A DNA stretch of 64,000 nucleotides from Variovorax sp. TBS-050B (lineage in GTDB: Bacteria > Pseudomonadota > Gammaproteobacteria > Burkholderiales > Burkholderiaceae_C): contig NZ_JARXYR010000001.1 in NCBI RefSeq assembly GCF_029893635.1, positions 186,001 through 250,000 of the forward strand. Direction: 5' to 3'. Position 1 is the first letter of the stretch. Each line of letters starts with the position of its first letter. This document shows positions 26,710 through 35,200 of the stretch, in pieces. The notes under the pieces are model-generated. The model saw only the letters and a list, made by a program, of their open reading frames with translations, was not told where the DNA came from and ran no database searches. The position numbers and the translations under genes are program-made.

Positions 26710-27294
26710 ATGCCGATCCAAGACACATCCTCCCTGCGCGCGCGCTGCGCCGTTGCCCTCGCGGGCCTCGCGCTCGCCGGCTGCGCCAATCTGCACGACG
26801 AGCGCTACCACTGGTGCCAGGGCCAGAGCTGCGCGCCCGCGCCCGTGGTGGCGCCGGCGCCCGCCCCGGTGCCCGCGCCGCCGCCGCCGGCCGCGACGGT
26901 GCGCCGCGTCAGCCTCAGCGCCGATGCGCTGTTCCGCTTCGACCGCGCGGGCCCGGCCGACATGCTGCCGCAGGGCCGCGCCGAGCTCGACGCGCTGGCG
27001 CGCGCGCTGCAGACCGAGCCGATGCAGGTCGAGCGCCTCACGATCACCGGCCACACCGACCGGCTCGGCGACCCGGCCTACAACGAGCGCCTCGGGCTGC
27101 AGCGCGCAAGCACCGTGCGCGACCACCTGCGCAACGCCGGCGTGGGCGTGCCGATGGAAGTGCGCTCGATGGGCGAGCGCGAGCCCGTGACGCGCGACTG
27201 CCAGGGCAGCCGGCGCAGCGCGGAACTCGTGGCCTGCCTGCAGCCGGACCGCCGCGTGGTCGTCGACATCCAGGGTCGGGCGCTGAAGCCGTAG
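26710..27294 (+). CDS. OmpA-family outer-membrane lipoprotein
   Basis: 194 residues. A lipoprotein signal peptide has lipobox LAGC, with Cys25 the lipidated residue. A Pro/Ala linker at about 45-60 resembles the linker of the autotransporter encoded 47 bases upstream. The C-terminal OmpA-like domain has the peptidoglycan-binding pattern TGHTDRLGDPAYNERLGLQRA. It should tether the outer membrane to the cell wall. Co-transcription with the autotransporter suggests that it supports or anchors that system. Confidence 0.9.
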   Translation: MPIQDTSSLRARCAVALAGLALAGCANLHDERYHWCQGQSCAPAPVVAPAPAPVPAPPPPAATVRRVSLSADALFRFDRAGPADMLPQGRAELDALARALQTEPMQVERLTITGHTDRLGDPAYNERLGLQRASTVRDHLRNAGVGVPMEVRSMGEREPVTRDCQGSRRSAELVACLQPDRRVVVDIQGRALKP

Positions 27295-27300
27295 GCGCCC

Positions 27301-27342
27301 GGGAAGAGGAGAAGAAGAGAAAGAGAGAAGAAAGAGAAGAGG
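27301..27342 (+). repeat. 42-base pure purine tract
   Basis: Every base from 27301 to 27342 is A or G, in a genome of about 70% GC, flanked on both sides by GGCGCC (27294-27299 and 27341-27346). It lies 7 bases after the OmpA lipoprotein stop. Such tracts can form triplex DNA and are prone to length change. Confidence 0.85.
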
Positions 27343-27422
27343 CGCCGGCTGTCTCCTAAGATCGCGGGGGACAGCCGGATGCCGTCCATGTCGCCCGCTT
27401 GCGGGTGCCGACCACCCATTGC

Positions 27423-28154
27423 ATGAACAACGTTCCCGTTTCACCGCAGGACGCCGCACTGATGGAGCAGGCGCTGCGGCTCACTTCCGGTTTCGCATCC
27501 TGGCCGCCGGCCCTGATGGCGCGGCTGATCGCCGGCTCCCGGATCGAGCGCCGCGCGCACGACGAACTCGTGGGCAGCGAGACGGGCGCTCCCTGGACCT
27601 TCTTCGTGATCTCGGGCCACGTGCTCGTGAGCCGCACGCCGCCCGGCGGCAGGCGCGCGGCCGTGACCATGCTCGGGCCCGGCAGCCTGGTCGGCCTGGT
27701 GCGCGTGCTCGAAGGTCCCGAGGTCGATGGCCGGGTGGCCTACGATTTCAGTGCCGCCGTGGACACCACGGTGGCACGCATGCCGACCGCGGAGATCCGG
27801 CGGCTGCTCGATGAGCAGCCCGCGCTCTGGCGCGACATGGCGCTGATGCTGATGAAGCAGCACCGCCAGGTGCTCGAGACCCTGCTCACCGCGCGCATGG
27901 GCAGCTTCTCGGAGCGCCTGACCGCCACGCTCGAGCGCCTTGCCGCGCTCTACGGCACCGACGACGGCCACGAGGTCCGCATCGGCCTGCGGCTCACGCA
28001 GGAAGACCTCGCGGCGCTGCTGCAGGTCACGCGACAGTCGGTCAACAAGGCGCTGCGCAGGCTCGCCGACGCAGGGGCGATCAGCCTCGGCTACAACTCG
28101 ATCGGCATCCTGGACCACGAGGCATTGCGGCGGCATTCGGGCAGCGTGCTCTGA
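27423..28154 (+). CDS. Crp/Fnr-family transcriptional regulator
   Basis: 243 residues from the ATG at 27423 (a TTG eight codons earlier is possible). Residues about 20-140 form the cyclic-nucleotide-type sensor fold (WTFFVISGHVLVSR, MLGPGSLVGLVRVLEG). The C-terminal winged helix has LTQEDLAALLQVTRQSVNKALRRL. It has no Cys, so no iron-sulfur cluster of the Fnr kind. It follows the autotransporter and lipoprotein genes and may regulate them or the next cluster. The effector is unknown. Confidence 0.88.
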   Translation: MNNVPVSPQDAALMEQALRLTSGFASWPPALMARLIAGSRIERRAHDELVGSETGAPWTFFVISGHVLVSRTPPGGRRAAVTMLGPGSLVGLVRVLEGPEVDGRVAYDFSAAVDTTVARMPTAEIRRLLDEQPALWRDMALMLMKQHRQVLETLLTARMGSFSERLTATLERLAALYGTDDGHEVRIGLRLTQEDLAALLQVTRQSVNKALRRLADAGAISLGYNSIGILDHEALRRHSGSVL

Positions 28155-28180
28155 GACATGCGGCCGCGGGGTCGCGCCTA

Positions 28181-28243
28181 GGTGTAAACACCCTGCGCCA
28201 CGGACCCGCGCGTCCGTGACGATCTGGTGCGCAATTTGCATCA
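28181..28243. promoter_or_regulatory. Three dyads upstream of an IclR gene
   Basis: GGTGT-AA-ACACC at 28181-28192, CACGGAC-CCGCGC-GTCCGTG at 28199-28218 (perfect seven-base arms, possibly a terminator stem for the Crp-type gene but without a T-run), and an imperfect TGGTGCGCA/TTTGCATCA palindrome at 28225-28243 just before the IclR ribosome site. The last is the best candidate for an autoregulatory operator. Confidence 0.4.
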
Positions 28244-28252
28244 GGGGGTGCC

Positions 28253-29080
28253 ATGACCGCCAACCCGACCCGCCGAACCGCCAAGCCCTCCCCGGTGATC
28301 CGCCTCGAACGCGACAGCGACGGGACGGTGCAGTCGCTCACGCGCGCGATGCAGCTGCTCGAACTGCTCGCCGAGGACGACGAGGGCTACCGGCTGGTCG
28401 ACATCGCCGCCCACAGCGGGCTGTCGTCCTCCACGGTGCACCGGCTGCTCACCACGCTGGAGCAGCGCCGCTTCGTGCAGTTCGACCGCGAGACCAACCT
28501 CTGGTACGTGGGCGTGCGCTGCTTCTCGGTGGGCGCGGCCTTCGCGCGGCGGCGGCGCATCGCCGAGCTGGCGCTGCCGGTCATGCGCCGGCTGCGCGAC
28601 CTGTCGGGCGAGAGCATCAACCTCGGCGTGGCCGACCTCGGCGACATCGTGTTCGTGACCCAGGTCGAGAGCCGCGAGACCATGCGCGCCATCGGCAAGC
28701 CGGGCTTCCGCGCACCATTGCACGGCACCGCGATGGGGCAGGCGATCCTCGCCGCGATGGCGGAGGACGACGTGCTGCAGTACCTGCGCACCTACGGGCT
28801 GCCCAAGCTGACCAGCAACACCATCGCGCGCGCCTCGCGCCTGCACGAGACGCTGGGCGAGGTGCGCCGCGCGGGCTATGCGGTCGACGACGAGCAGAAC
28901 GCCCTCGGCCTGCGCTGCATCGCCGCGGCGATCCGCGACGAGCACGGTCAGCCCTTCAGCGCGATCTCGCTCGTGGGCCCCACGCAGCGCATCAAGAGCG
29001 CCGACTTCCCGGCGCTGGGCCAGACGGTGCGCGCCGCGGCCGACGAGATCACGGCGAGCTATGGCGGGCGCGGCGCCTGA
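28253..29080 (+). CDS. IclR-family transcriptional regulator
   Basis: 275 residues. Winged helix-turn-helix at about 24-85 (SLTRAMQLLELLAE, IAAHSGLSSSTVHRLLTTLEQRRF) and effector domain (APLHGTAMGQAILAAM, GLRCIAAAIRDEHG). It is encoded just upstream of, and in the same direction as, the TRAP transporter-amidase-isomerase genes and probably controls them. Confidence 0.88.
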   Translation: MTANPTRRTAKPSPVIRLERDSDGTVQSLTRAMQLLELLAEDDEGYRLVDIAAHSGLSSSTVHRLLTTLEQRRFVQFDRETNLWYVGVRCFSVGAAFARRRRIAELALPVMRRLRDLSGESINLGVADLGDIVFVTQVESRETMRAIGKPGFRAPLHGTAMGQAILAAMAEDDVLQYLRTYGLPKLTSNTIARASRLHETLGEVRRAGYAVDDEQNALGLRCIAAAIRDEHGQPFSAISLVGPTQRIKSADFPALGQTVRAAADEITASYGGRGA

Positions 29081-29118
29081 GCGCTTCGTTCCTTCCACGG
29101 GCGGGCGCCGCCAAGTTG

Positions 29119-29161
29119 TTGATATCAAAGGAATTCTGCGTGCCTTCCCGCGCTGCGGGAA
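29119..29161. promoter_or_regulatory. Two inverted repeats upstream of dctP
   Basis: TTGATATCAA (29119-29128) is a perfect ten-base palindrome. TTCCCGC-GCT-GCGGGAA (29145-29161) is a perfect seven-base-arm hairpin. Both lie between the IclR stop (29080) and dctP (29271), in the place expected for an operator or leader structure governing the transporter operon. Confidence 0.4.
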
Positions 29162-29270
29162 AGTCCGCGCGCAGTGGCCGCGGCGCGCTTCAATGGCATC
29201 ACGCCGCCGCCGCCGCCGCGCACCGCGTCCGGGCGGAGCGGCACCGACCCATCGTTTCCCAGGAGCCACC

Positions 29271-30335
29271 ATGCCGCTGCACTTCCTCCGACCCCAGACC
29301 CTGGCCGCCCTCGCGCTTGCGCTCGGCGCCGCGCTCGCGCTGCCCGCGGCCCATGCCGACGACCGGATCAAGCTCAAGGCCATCGGCCAGCCGCTCGCCA
29401 CGGGGCTGATCCAGAAGAACAAGGAACAGCCCTTCTTCGAGAACTTCGCGGCGCGCACTGGGCTGCCGATCGACGTGGACTACAAGCCCATCGACACGCT
29501 CGGCATCAAGGACACGGAGCAGCTGCGCGTGATGAAGGCCGGCCTGTTCGACATCGTCTCGCTGCGCGTGTCGCAGAACTCGCGCGACGAGCCGACGATC
29601 CTCGGCCTGGACCTCGTGGGCGCCGCGCCCGACTATGCGACCGGGCGCAAGGTCGCCAAGGCGTATTTCGACACCGCGGATGCGCGGCTGCAGTCGCAGT
29701 TCGGCGTCAAGCTGCTCGGCGTGTGGCCGTTCGGGCCGCAGGTGCTGTTCTGCAAGAAGCCGATCGCCAAGCTGGCCGACGTCAAGGGCCTGAAGGTGCG
29801 CGTGTACGACCAGAACCTCGCGAAGTTCATCGAGATGATCGGCGGCACGCCAGTGCCGGTCTCCTTCGCCGACACCCACCAGTCGCTGTCGCTCGGCGTG
29901 GTCGACTGCGCGATCACCGGCCCGAGCTCGGCCAACTCGGCCGGCTGGCCCGAGGTGACGACGCACCAGCTGGCGATCGGCTTCCAGATGGCGCTCAACG
30001 GCTACGCGATGACGCTCAAGTCGTGGAAGGCGCTGTCGCCCGAACAGCGCAGCAAGCTGCAGGCGGCCTTCGACGCGCTCGGCGAGGAGATCTGGACCTA
30101 CTCCGAGACCCTGTTCCAGGACGCGCTGAACTGCAACGCCGGCAAGGACCCGTGTACCACCGGCAAGAAATTCAACCTCACCAACGTGCCGGTCACCTCC
30201 GCCGACGTCGACCTCGTGCGCGGCGCGGTGAGCAAGGTGTCGCTGCCGGTATGGGCCGAGGTGTGCGACAAGTCCAACCCTGGCTGCTCGAAGGCCTGGC
30301 AGGCCACCGTCGCGCCGGTGCTGGGGCTCAAGTGA
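29271..30335 (+). CDS. dctP: TRAP transporter solute-binding protein DctP
   Basis: 354 residues with a signal peptide ending PAAHAD. The family pattern is clear: an EQLRVMKAGLFDIVSL strand, GLKVRVYD with the carboxylate-binding Arg, and PVSFADTHQSLSLGVVDCAITGP. The mature protein carries several Cys, including a CNAGKDPC pair and a C-terminal pair (VCDKSNPGC), which could form disulfides. It captures a carboxylated ligand for the DctQM membrane subunits encoded directly downstream. The stop overlaps the DctQ start (GTGA). The start follows CCAGGAGCCACC. Confidence 0.92.
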   Translation: MPLHFLRPQTLAALALALGAALALPAAHADDRIKLKAIGQPLATGLIQKNKEQPFFENFAARTGLPIDVDYKPIDTLGIKDTEQLRVMKAGLFDIVSLRVSQNSRDEPTILGLDLVGAAPDYATGRKVAKAYFDTADARLQSQFGVKLLGVWPFGPQVLFCKKPIAKLADVKGLKVRVYDQNLAKFIEMIGGTPVPVSFADTHQSLSLGVVDCAITGPSSANSAGWPEVTTHQLAIGFQMALNGYAMTLKSWKALSPEQRSKLQAAFDALGEEIWTYSETLFQDALNCNAGKDPCTTGKKFNLTNVPVTSADVDLVRGAVSKVSLPVWAEVCDKSNPGCSKAWQATVAPVLGLK

Positions 30336-30994
30336 ACGCCGGCGCGATGAGGACCGACGCGCCGCCTGCCGAGCCCGCCGCAGCGCCCGCGCAGGCCGCG
30401 CCCGGCGCGGAGTCGAAGGCGCGCATCGAGACCGCGCTGGCCACGGTGTTCGGCGCGATCTTCCTCGGGCTCGCCGTCGTGGTCACGGTCGAGACGATCG
30501 CGCGCAAGCTCTTCAACATCTCGCTGCAGGGCGCCGACGAGCTCGGCGGCTATGCGCTCGCGGTGGGATCGACCATCGCCTTCAGCCTCGCGCTGATGGG
30601 CCGCAGCCACATCCGCGTCGACGTGTTCCACGAGAAGTTCTCGCGCCGCACGCAGGCGCTGCTCAACTGGGTGTCGATCGTCTCGCTCGCGCTGTTCGCC
30701 GTGTTCATCGCCTGGGTCGCGTTCAAGGTGATCCAGGACACCATGGCCTACCGCAGCACCGCGCAGACGCCGTGGGCCACGCCGCTGATCGTTCCGCAGG
30801 GCGTCTGGTACGCGGGGCTCGTGGTGTTCGCGCTGGTGGGCTGCGCCTTCGCGCTGCGCGCCACGCGGCTGCTGATCGCGGGCGACCTCGACGCGCTCAA
30901 CCGCGACTTCCAGCCCAAGGGCGCGAAGCAGGAGCTGAAGGAAGAGCTCGACGACCTCAGGCAGCGCCAGGCCGCCGAAGGAAAGACGCCATGA
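30332..30994 (+). CDS. dctQ: TRAP transporter small membrane subunit DctQ
   Basis: 220 residues from a GTG start overlapping the dctP stop (an ATG at 30347 would give 215). After an Ala/Pro-rich cytoplasmic lead come four membrane helices, with DELGGYALAVGSTIAFSLAL and GRSHIRVDVF in the middle, typical of DctQ. A long charged C-terminal tail (about 35 residues, Lys/Glu-rich) follows the last helix. It overlaps dctM by ATGA. Confidence 0.88.
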   Translation: MNAGAMRTDAPPAEPAAAPAQAAPGAESKARIETALATVFGAIFLGLAVVVTVETIARKLFNISLQGADELGGYALAVGSTIAFSLALMGRSHIRVDVFHEKFSRRTQALLNWVSIVSLALFAVFIAWVAFKVIQDTMAYRSTAQTPWATPLIVPQGVWYAGLVVFALVGCAFALRATRLLIAGDLDALNRDFQPKGAKQELKEELDDLRQRQAAEGKTP

Positions 30995-32283
30995 ACGTCG
31001 CGCTGATCGGATTCGCCTTCGTCGCGATGCTGGCGATGATGCTGGCCGGCCTGCCGATCGCGGTGTCGATGGCTGCAGTGGGCATCGTCGGCGGCATCGC
31101 CGCCTACGGGATGCCGTTCCTCGAATCGATCGCGCCCGTGGTCTGGGGCGTGCAGAACGAGAACCTGCTCACCTCGGTGCCGCTGTTCGTGCTGCTCGGC
31201 GAGCTGCTGCTGCGCTCGGGCATCGCCGACCGCATGTACGTCGCGCTCTCGGCCTGGCTCGGACGGCTGCCGGGCGGCCTGCTGCACACCAACATCGGCA
31301 GCTGCGCGCTGTTCGCCGCGACCTCGGGCTCGTCGGTGGCCACGGCCGCCACCGTGGGCACGGTGGCGCTGCCCTCGCTGCAGAAGCGCGGCTATCCGAT
31401 GCGCGCCTCGCTCGGCACGCTGGCCGCGGGCGGCACGCTGGGCATCCTGATTCCGCCGAGCGTGAACATGATCGTCTACGGCTCGCTCACCAACAACTCG
31501 ATCGGCAAGCTGTTCGTCGCCGGCATCGTGCCGGGCCTGCTGCTCACGCTGTGCTTCATGGTCTGGATCGCGCTGTCGAGCCTCGCGAGCGGCAAGGCGA
31601 TGCGCGAGCCCGCGGTGCCGCTCGGCGAGCGCCTGCGCGTGCTGGTGCACCTGGTGCCGCCGATGGTGGTGTTCGGCATCGTCATGGGCAGCCTCTACTT
31701 CGGCATCGCCACCGCGGCCGAGAGCGCGGCGCTGGGCGTGATCGCGGCGCTGGGTTTCGTGTGGCATGCGGGCCGGCTCGACCGCGAGCTGCTGCGCAAC
31801 TGCTTCATCTCGACCGCGCGCGTGAGCGGCATGATCCTGCTGATCGTGGTGGCGGCCTTCATCCTCAACCTGACGGTGAGCCTCACGGGCGTGGCCGAGG
31901 CGATGACGCGCTGGGTCGCGGGCCTGGGGCTCTCGGCCACCGGCCTGATCCTCGCGCTGATCGTGTTCTACCTGATCCTCGGGATGTTCATGGACGTGCT
32001 GTCGATGCAGGTGGCGACGATCCCGATCACCTACCCGATCGCGCTCGCGGTGGGCATCGATCCGATCTGGTTCGGCATCTTCATCGTGCTGATGTGCGAA
32101 CTGGGCCTGATCACGCCGCCGGTGGGCATGAACCTGTTCGTGGTGCACAGCATCCGGCCCGACAAGGGCAACGTGCAGGACGCGATCCTCGGCGCGCTGC
32201 CCTATGCGCTGATCATGATCCTGTTCACGCTGCTGATGATCGTCTTTCCCAAGCTGGCGACCTGGTTGCCGGCGCACATGTGA
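30991..32283 (+). CDS. dctM: TRAP transporter large permease subunit DctM
   Basis: 430 residues, about a dozen hydrophobic segments. It has the DctM hallmarks ATSGSSVATAATVG, LAAGGTLGILIPPSVNMIVYG and CELGLITPPVGMNLFVV. It carries out sodium-coupled uptake of the ligand delivered by DctP. It sits between dctQ and the amidase, with only a short gap, so transport and breakdown genes are transcribed together. Confidence 0.94.
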   Translation: MNVALIGFAFVAMLAMMLAGLPIAVSMAAVGIVGGIAAYGMPFLESIAPVVWGVQNENLLTSVPLFVLLGELLLRSGIADRMYVALSAWLGRLPGGLLHTNIGSCALFAATSGSSVATAATVGTVALPSLQKRGYPMRASLGTLAAGGTLGILIPPSVNMIVYGSLTNNSIGKLFVAGIVPGLLLTLCFMVWIALSSLASGKAMREPAVPLGERLRVLVHLVPPMVVFGIVMGSLYFGIATAAESAALGVIAALGFVWHAGRLDRELLRNCFISTARVSGMILLIVVAAFILNLTVSLTGVAEAMTRWVAGLGLSATGLILALIVFYLILGMFMDVLSMQVATIPITYPIALAVGIDPIWFGIFIVLMCELGLITPPVGMNLFVVHSIRPDKGNVQDAILGALPYALIMILFTLLMIVFPKLATWLPAHM

Positions 32284-32294
32284 GCAGGCCGACG

Positions 32295-33680
32295 ATGACG
32301 GCGAACATCCCCCTCTGGCAGCTCACCGCGACCGAGCTCTCGGCCGGCTTCGCGCAGGGCCGCTTCACGCCCGCGCAGGCGCTCGAGGCCTGCCTCGCGC
32401 GCAGCCGCGCGGTGAACCCTAGGCTCAACGCACTGGTCGCGATCGACGAAGAGGGCGCCGCGCACGCGGCAGCGGAGAGCGGCGCGCGCTGGCAGACGGG
32501 CCGCGCCCTCGGCCCGCTCGACGGCGTGCCAGTGACCATCAAGGACAACCTGCAGGTCGCCGGCCTTCCGACGCACTGGGGCAGCCGCGCGCTCGAAGGC
32601 CTGGTCGCCGCGCGCGACGAACTGCCCGTGGCCAGGCTGCGCGCCGCCGGTGCCGTGATCTTCGGCAAGACCAACGTGCCCGAGTTCACGATGCAGGGCT
32701 ACACCGACAACCCCGTGTTCGGTCCCACGCGCAACCCCTGGAACCTCGCGCTCACGCCGGGCGGCTCCTCGGGCGGCGCGGCGGCGCTGGTGGCCGCGGG
32801 CGGCTGCCCGGTCGCGCTCGGCACCGACGGCGGCGGCTCGATACGGCGGCCGGCCTCGCACACCAACCTGGTGGGCTTCAAGCCCTCGCGCGGGCGCGTG
32901 CCGCGCGGCGAGGGCCTGCCGCCGATCTTCCTGGACTTCGAGGTGGCGGGGCCGCTTGCGCGCAGCGTGGACGACGCGCGGGCGGTGATGCAGGCGATCG
33001 GCCGCGCCGCGCCGCGCGAGGCCGCCGAGCCGCGCCCCGCGCGCATTCTCTTCGTGCCGCGCTTCGGCGACCATCCGGTCGATCCGCGCATCGCGGCGCT
33101 GACCGAGGCCGCCGCCGAGGGGCTCGCGGCGCTGGGCCACGAAGTGCGCACGGCGCAGGATTTCGATCTTGCCGAGGCCGTCAACCAGCGCTGGCCGCTG
33201 CTGGCCCAGGTCGGGCTGGCCTGGCTGGTCGCCCATCCGCAGGCGCTGTGGGACCGGACCATCGACGCCTCACGCTTCGGCCCCGCGATGCAGGCGAACG
33301 CCGAGGCCGGGCGCCGCGCATCGGCCGGCGAGCTGTTCGAACTGCTCTACGAGGCCGAGCGGCTGCGCGTGGCGCTGGCGCGCGTCTTCGAGGACTGCGA
33401 CTTCCTGCTCACGCCCGCGGCGGCCGCGCTGCCCTGGCCCGCCGGCGACACGCATCCGCCGCGGATCGCGGGCCGCGAGGTCGGGCCGCGCGGCCATGCG
33501 GTGTTCGCGGGCTTCGCGAACGCGGTCGGCCTGCCGGCGATCGCGCTGCCCTGCGGCTTTGCGGAGGGCCTGCCCGTCGGCATGCAGCTGGTCGGGCCCG
33601 AGGGCGCCGACGATGCGCTGCTCGCGCTCGCCGGTGCGATCGAGAAGAGCCGCCCGTGGCAACGCTTTCCGCCGCTTTGA
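32295..33680 (+). CDS. Amidase (amidase-signature family)
   Basis: 461 residues. The Ser-cisSer-Lys triad is complete: K83 in TIKDN, S158 in TPGGSSGGAAA, S182 in GTDGGGSIRRPA. It hydrolyses a carboxamide to the acid and ammonia in the cytoplasm. It could also start at a GTG overlapping the dctM stop (32280). The next gene begins inside its last 25 bases. Its position between a carboxylate importer and a maleate-isomerase-like enzyme suggests an amide-containing acid such as a maleamate-like compound, but this is inference. Confidence 0.92.
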   Translation: MTANIPLWQLTATELSAGFAQGRFTPAQALEACLARSRAVNPRLNALVAIDEEGAAHAAAESGARWQTGRALGPLDGVPVTIKDNLQVAGLPTHWGSRALEGLVAARDELPVARLRAAGAVIFGKTNVPEFTMQGYTDNPVFGPTRNPWNLALTPGGSSGGAAALVAAGGCPVALGTDGGGSIRRPASHTNLVGFKPSRGRVPRGEGLPPIFLDFEVAGPLARSVDDARAVMQAIGRAAPREAAEPRPARILFVPRFGDHPVDPRIAALTEAAAEGLAALGHEVRTAQDFDLAEAVNQRWPLLAQVGLAWLVAHPQALWDRTIDASRFGPAMQANAEAGRRASAGELFELLYEAERLRVALARVFEDCDFLLTPAAAALPWPAGDTHPPRIAGREVGPRGHAVFAGFANAVGLPAIALPCGFAEGLPVGMQLVGPEGADDALLALAGAIEKSRPWQRFPPL

Positions 33681-34450
33681 GACAAGCTGCGGCGGCCGCG
33701 CCCGCCGATGGAACGCAGGCCGCCGCGCACGCGCTCGGCCAGGCGCGTCGCGAGGGCCGGCGCGTGCCGTCGTCGCTGCTCCGGCTCCGCAGCCGCGAGG
33801 ACGCCTATGCGGTCCAGGATGCGAGCCTGGCCGGGCTCGGCCCGATCGGCGGCTGGAAGGTCGGCCTCGCTGCCGACGGCGGCTCGCCGCTGTGCGCGCC
33901 GCTGCCCGCCGCGGGCCTGCGGCCTGCGGGCACCGTGCTGCGCGGCCCCGCCTGGCACCTGCGCGGCATCGAGGCCGGGGTCTGCTTCCGGCTCGGCCGC
34001 GACATGCCGCCGCGCGCGGCGCCCTACGGCGCCGACGAGGCCGCGGCCGCCATCGACGCCGTGCTGCCCGCCATCGAGGTCGCGGAGACCCGGCTCGCGG
34101 ACTGGCTCGACGCGGGCTGCGACGCGCAGCTCGCCGACCTGCTGTGCCACGGCGGCCTGGTGCTCGGCCCGGCCCAGCCCTTCGATCCCGCCTGGCTCGA
34201 CCTGCGCGCGGTCGAGGCCGAGTTGCGCTTCGACGGCCAGGTCGTGGCGCGCACCGTCGCCGAACATCCGGTCACCGATGCACGCGGCATGCTCGCCTGG
34301 CTCGCCAACCATTGCGCACGGCGCGGCACGGGCCTGCGTGCGGGGCAGGTGGTCGCCACCGGCTCCTGCACCGGCAGGCTCTTCGCCTCCGAGGGCACGC
34401 ATGTGCGCGCGGAGCTGTTCGGCCTGGCGCCGATCGATGCCTTCTTCTGA
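33656..34450 (+). CDS. FAH-fold 2-oxo acid hydratase (2-keto-4-pentenoate hydratase-like)
   Basis: 264 residues from GTG 33656, overlapping the amidase by 25 bases. No ATG occurs in frame nearby. The IGGWKVGL, AGVCFRLGRDM and IEVAETRLADWL segments and the C-terminal GQVVATGSCTGRLFA match the 2-keto-4-pentenoate / 2-oxo-hept-3-ene-dioate hydratase branch of the fumarylacetoacetase fold. These add water to a 2-oxo alkene acid formed after ring cleavage. The N-terminus is Ala-rich and variable, so the start is the least certain part. Confidence 0.82.
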   Translation: MATLSAALRQAAAAAPADGTQAAAHALGQARREGRRVPSSLLRLRSREDAYAVQDASLAGLGPIGGWKVGLAADGGSPLCAPLPAAGLRPAGTVLRGPAWHLRGIEAGVCFRLGRDMPPRAAPYGADEAAAAIDAVLPAIEVAETRLADWLDAGCDAQLADLLCHGGLVLGPAQPFDPAWLDLRAVEAELRFDGQVVARTVAEHPVTDARGMLAWLANHCARRGTGLRAGQVVATGSCTGRLFASEGTHVRAELFGLAPIDAFF

Positions 34451-34465
34451 CACCGTCCCACTGCC

Positions 34466-35200
34466 ATGACCCCGCAGCAACAACGCATCGGCGTGCTCAC
34501 GCCTTCCTCCAACACCGTGCTGGAGCCGCTCACCAGCGCGATGCTCGCGGGCGTGCCCGGCGTCACGGCTCACTTCGCGCGCTTCGGCGTCACCGAGATA
34601 TCGATGGGCCCTGCCTCGCAGGGCCAGTTCGGCGAAGCAAGGATCCTCGAGGCCGCGCGGCTGCTGGCCGACGCGCGCGTCGGCGCGATCTGCTGGAGCG
34701 GCACCTCGGCGAGCTGGCTCGGCTTCGCGCGCGACCGCGCGCTGTGCGAGCGCATCAGCGCGGCCACTGGCATTCCCGCCACGACCTCGGTGCTGGCGCT
34801 CAACGAACTGCTGGCGGCCCAGGGCGCGCGCACGCTCGGCCTGGTCTCGCCCTACGTCGGCGAGGTGCAGCGGCGCATCGTCGTCAACTATGCGGCGCTG
34901 GGCATCGACTGCGTGGCGGAGCGGCACCTCGACCTGACCGTGAACTTCGCCTTCAGCGAGGTCGCGCCCGACACGCTGCGCCGCATGCTGCGCGAGGTCG
35001 CGCAGGCGCGGCCCGAGGCGATCGCCATCATGTGCACCAACCTGCGCGGCGCGCAGCTCGTCGAGGAGATGGAGCGCGAACTCGGCATTCCGATCTACGA
35101 CTCGGTCGCGACCGTGGTGTGGCGCGCGCTCGGCCTCGTGGGTGCCGATCCGCGCCGCGTCAGCGGATGGGGTGGGCTGTTCGGCTCACGGCCCACCTGA
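34466..35200 (+). CDS. Maleate cis-trans isomerase / Asp-Glu racemase family enzyme
   Basis: 244 residues. TPSSNTVLEPL at the N-terminus is the maleate isomerase/arylmalonate decarboxylase-type loop. The two catalytic cysteines of maleate isomerase are at the expected places: C76 (ICWSGTS) and C190 (IMCTNLRG). It would convert maleate or a similar cis-diacid to the trans form, ready for central metabolism. Last gene of the TRAP-amidase cluster. It overlaps the convergent TetR gene by 15 bases. Confidence 0.88.
   Translation: MTPQQQRIGVLTPSSNTVLEPLTSAMLAGVPGVTAHFARFGVTEISMGPASQGQFGEARILEAARLLADARVGAICWSGTSASWLGFARDRALCERISAATGIPATTSVLALNELLAAQGARTLGLVSPYVGEVQRRIVVNYAALGIDCVAERHLDLTVNFAFSEVAPDTLRRMLREVAQARPEAIAIMCTNLRGAQLVEEMERELGIPIYDSVATVVWRALGLVGADPRRVSGWGGLFGSRPT

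Noticed and set aside
28199..28218. CACGGAC/GTCCGTG hairpin as a rho-independent terminator
   Set aside because: No U-tract follows; kept only as a dyad of unknown role.
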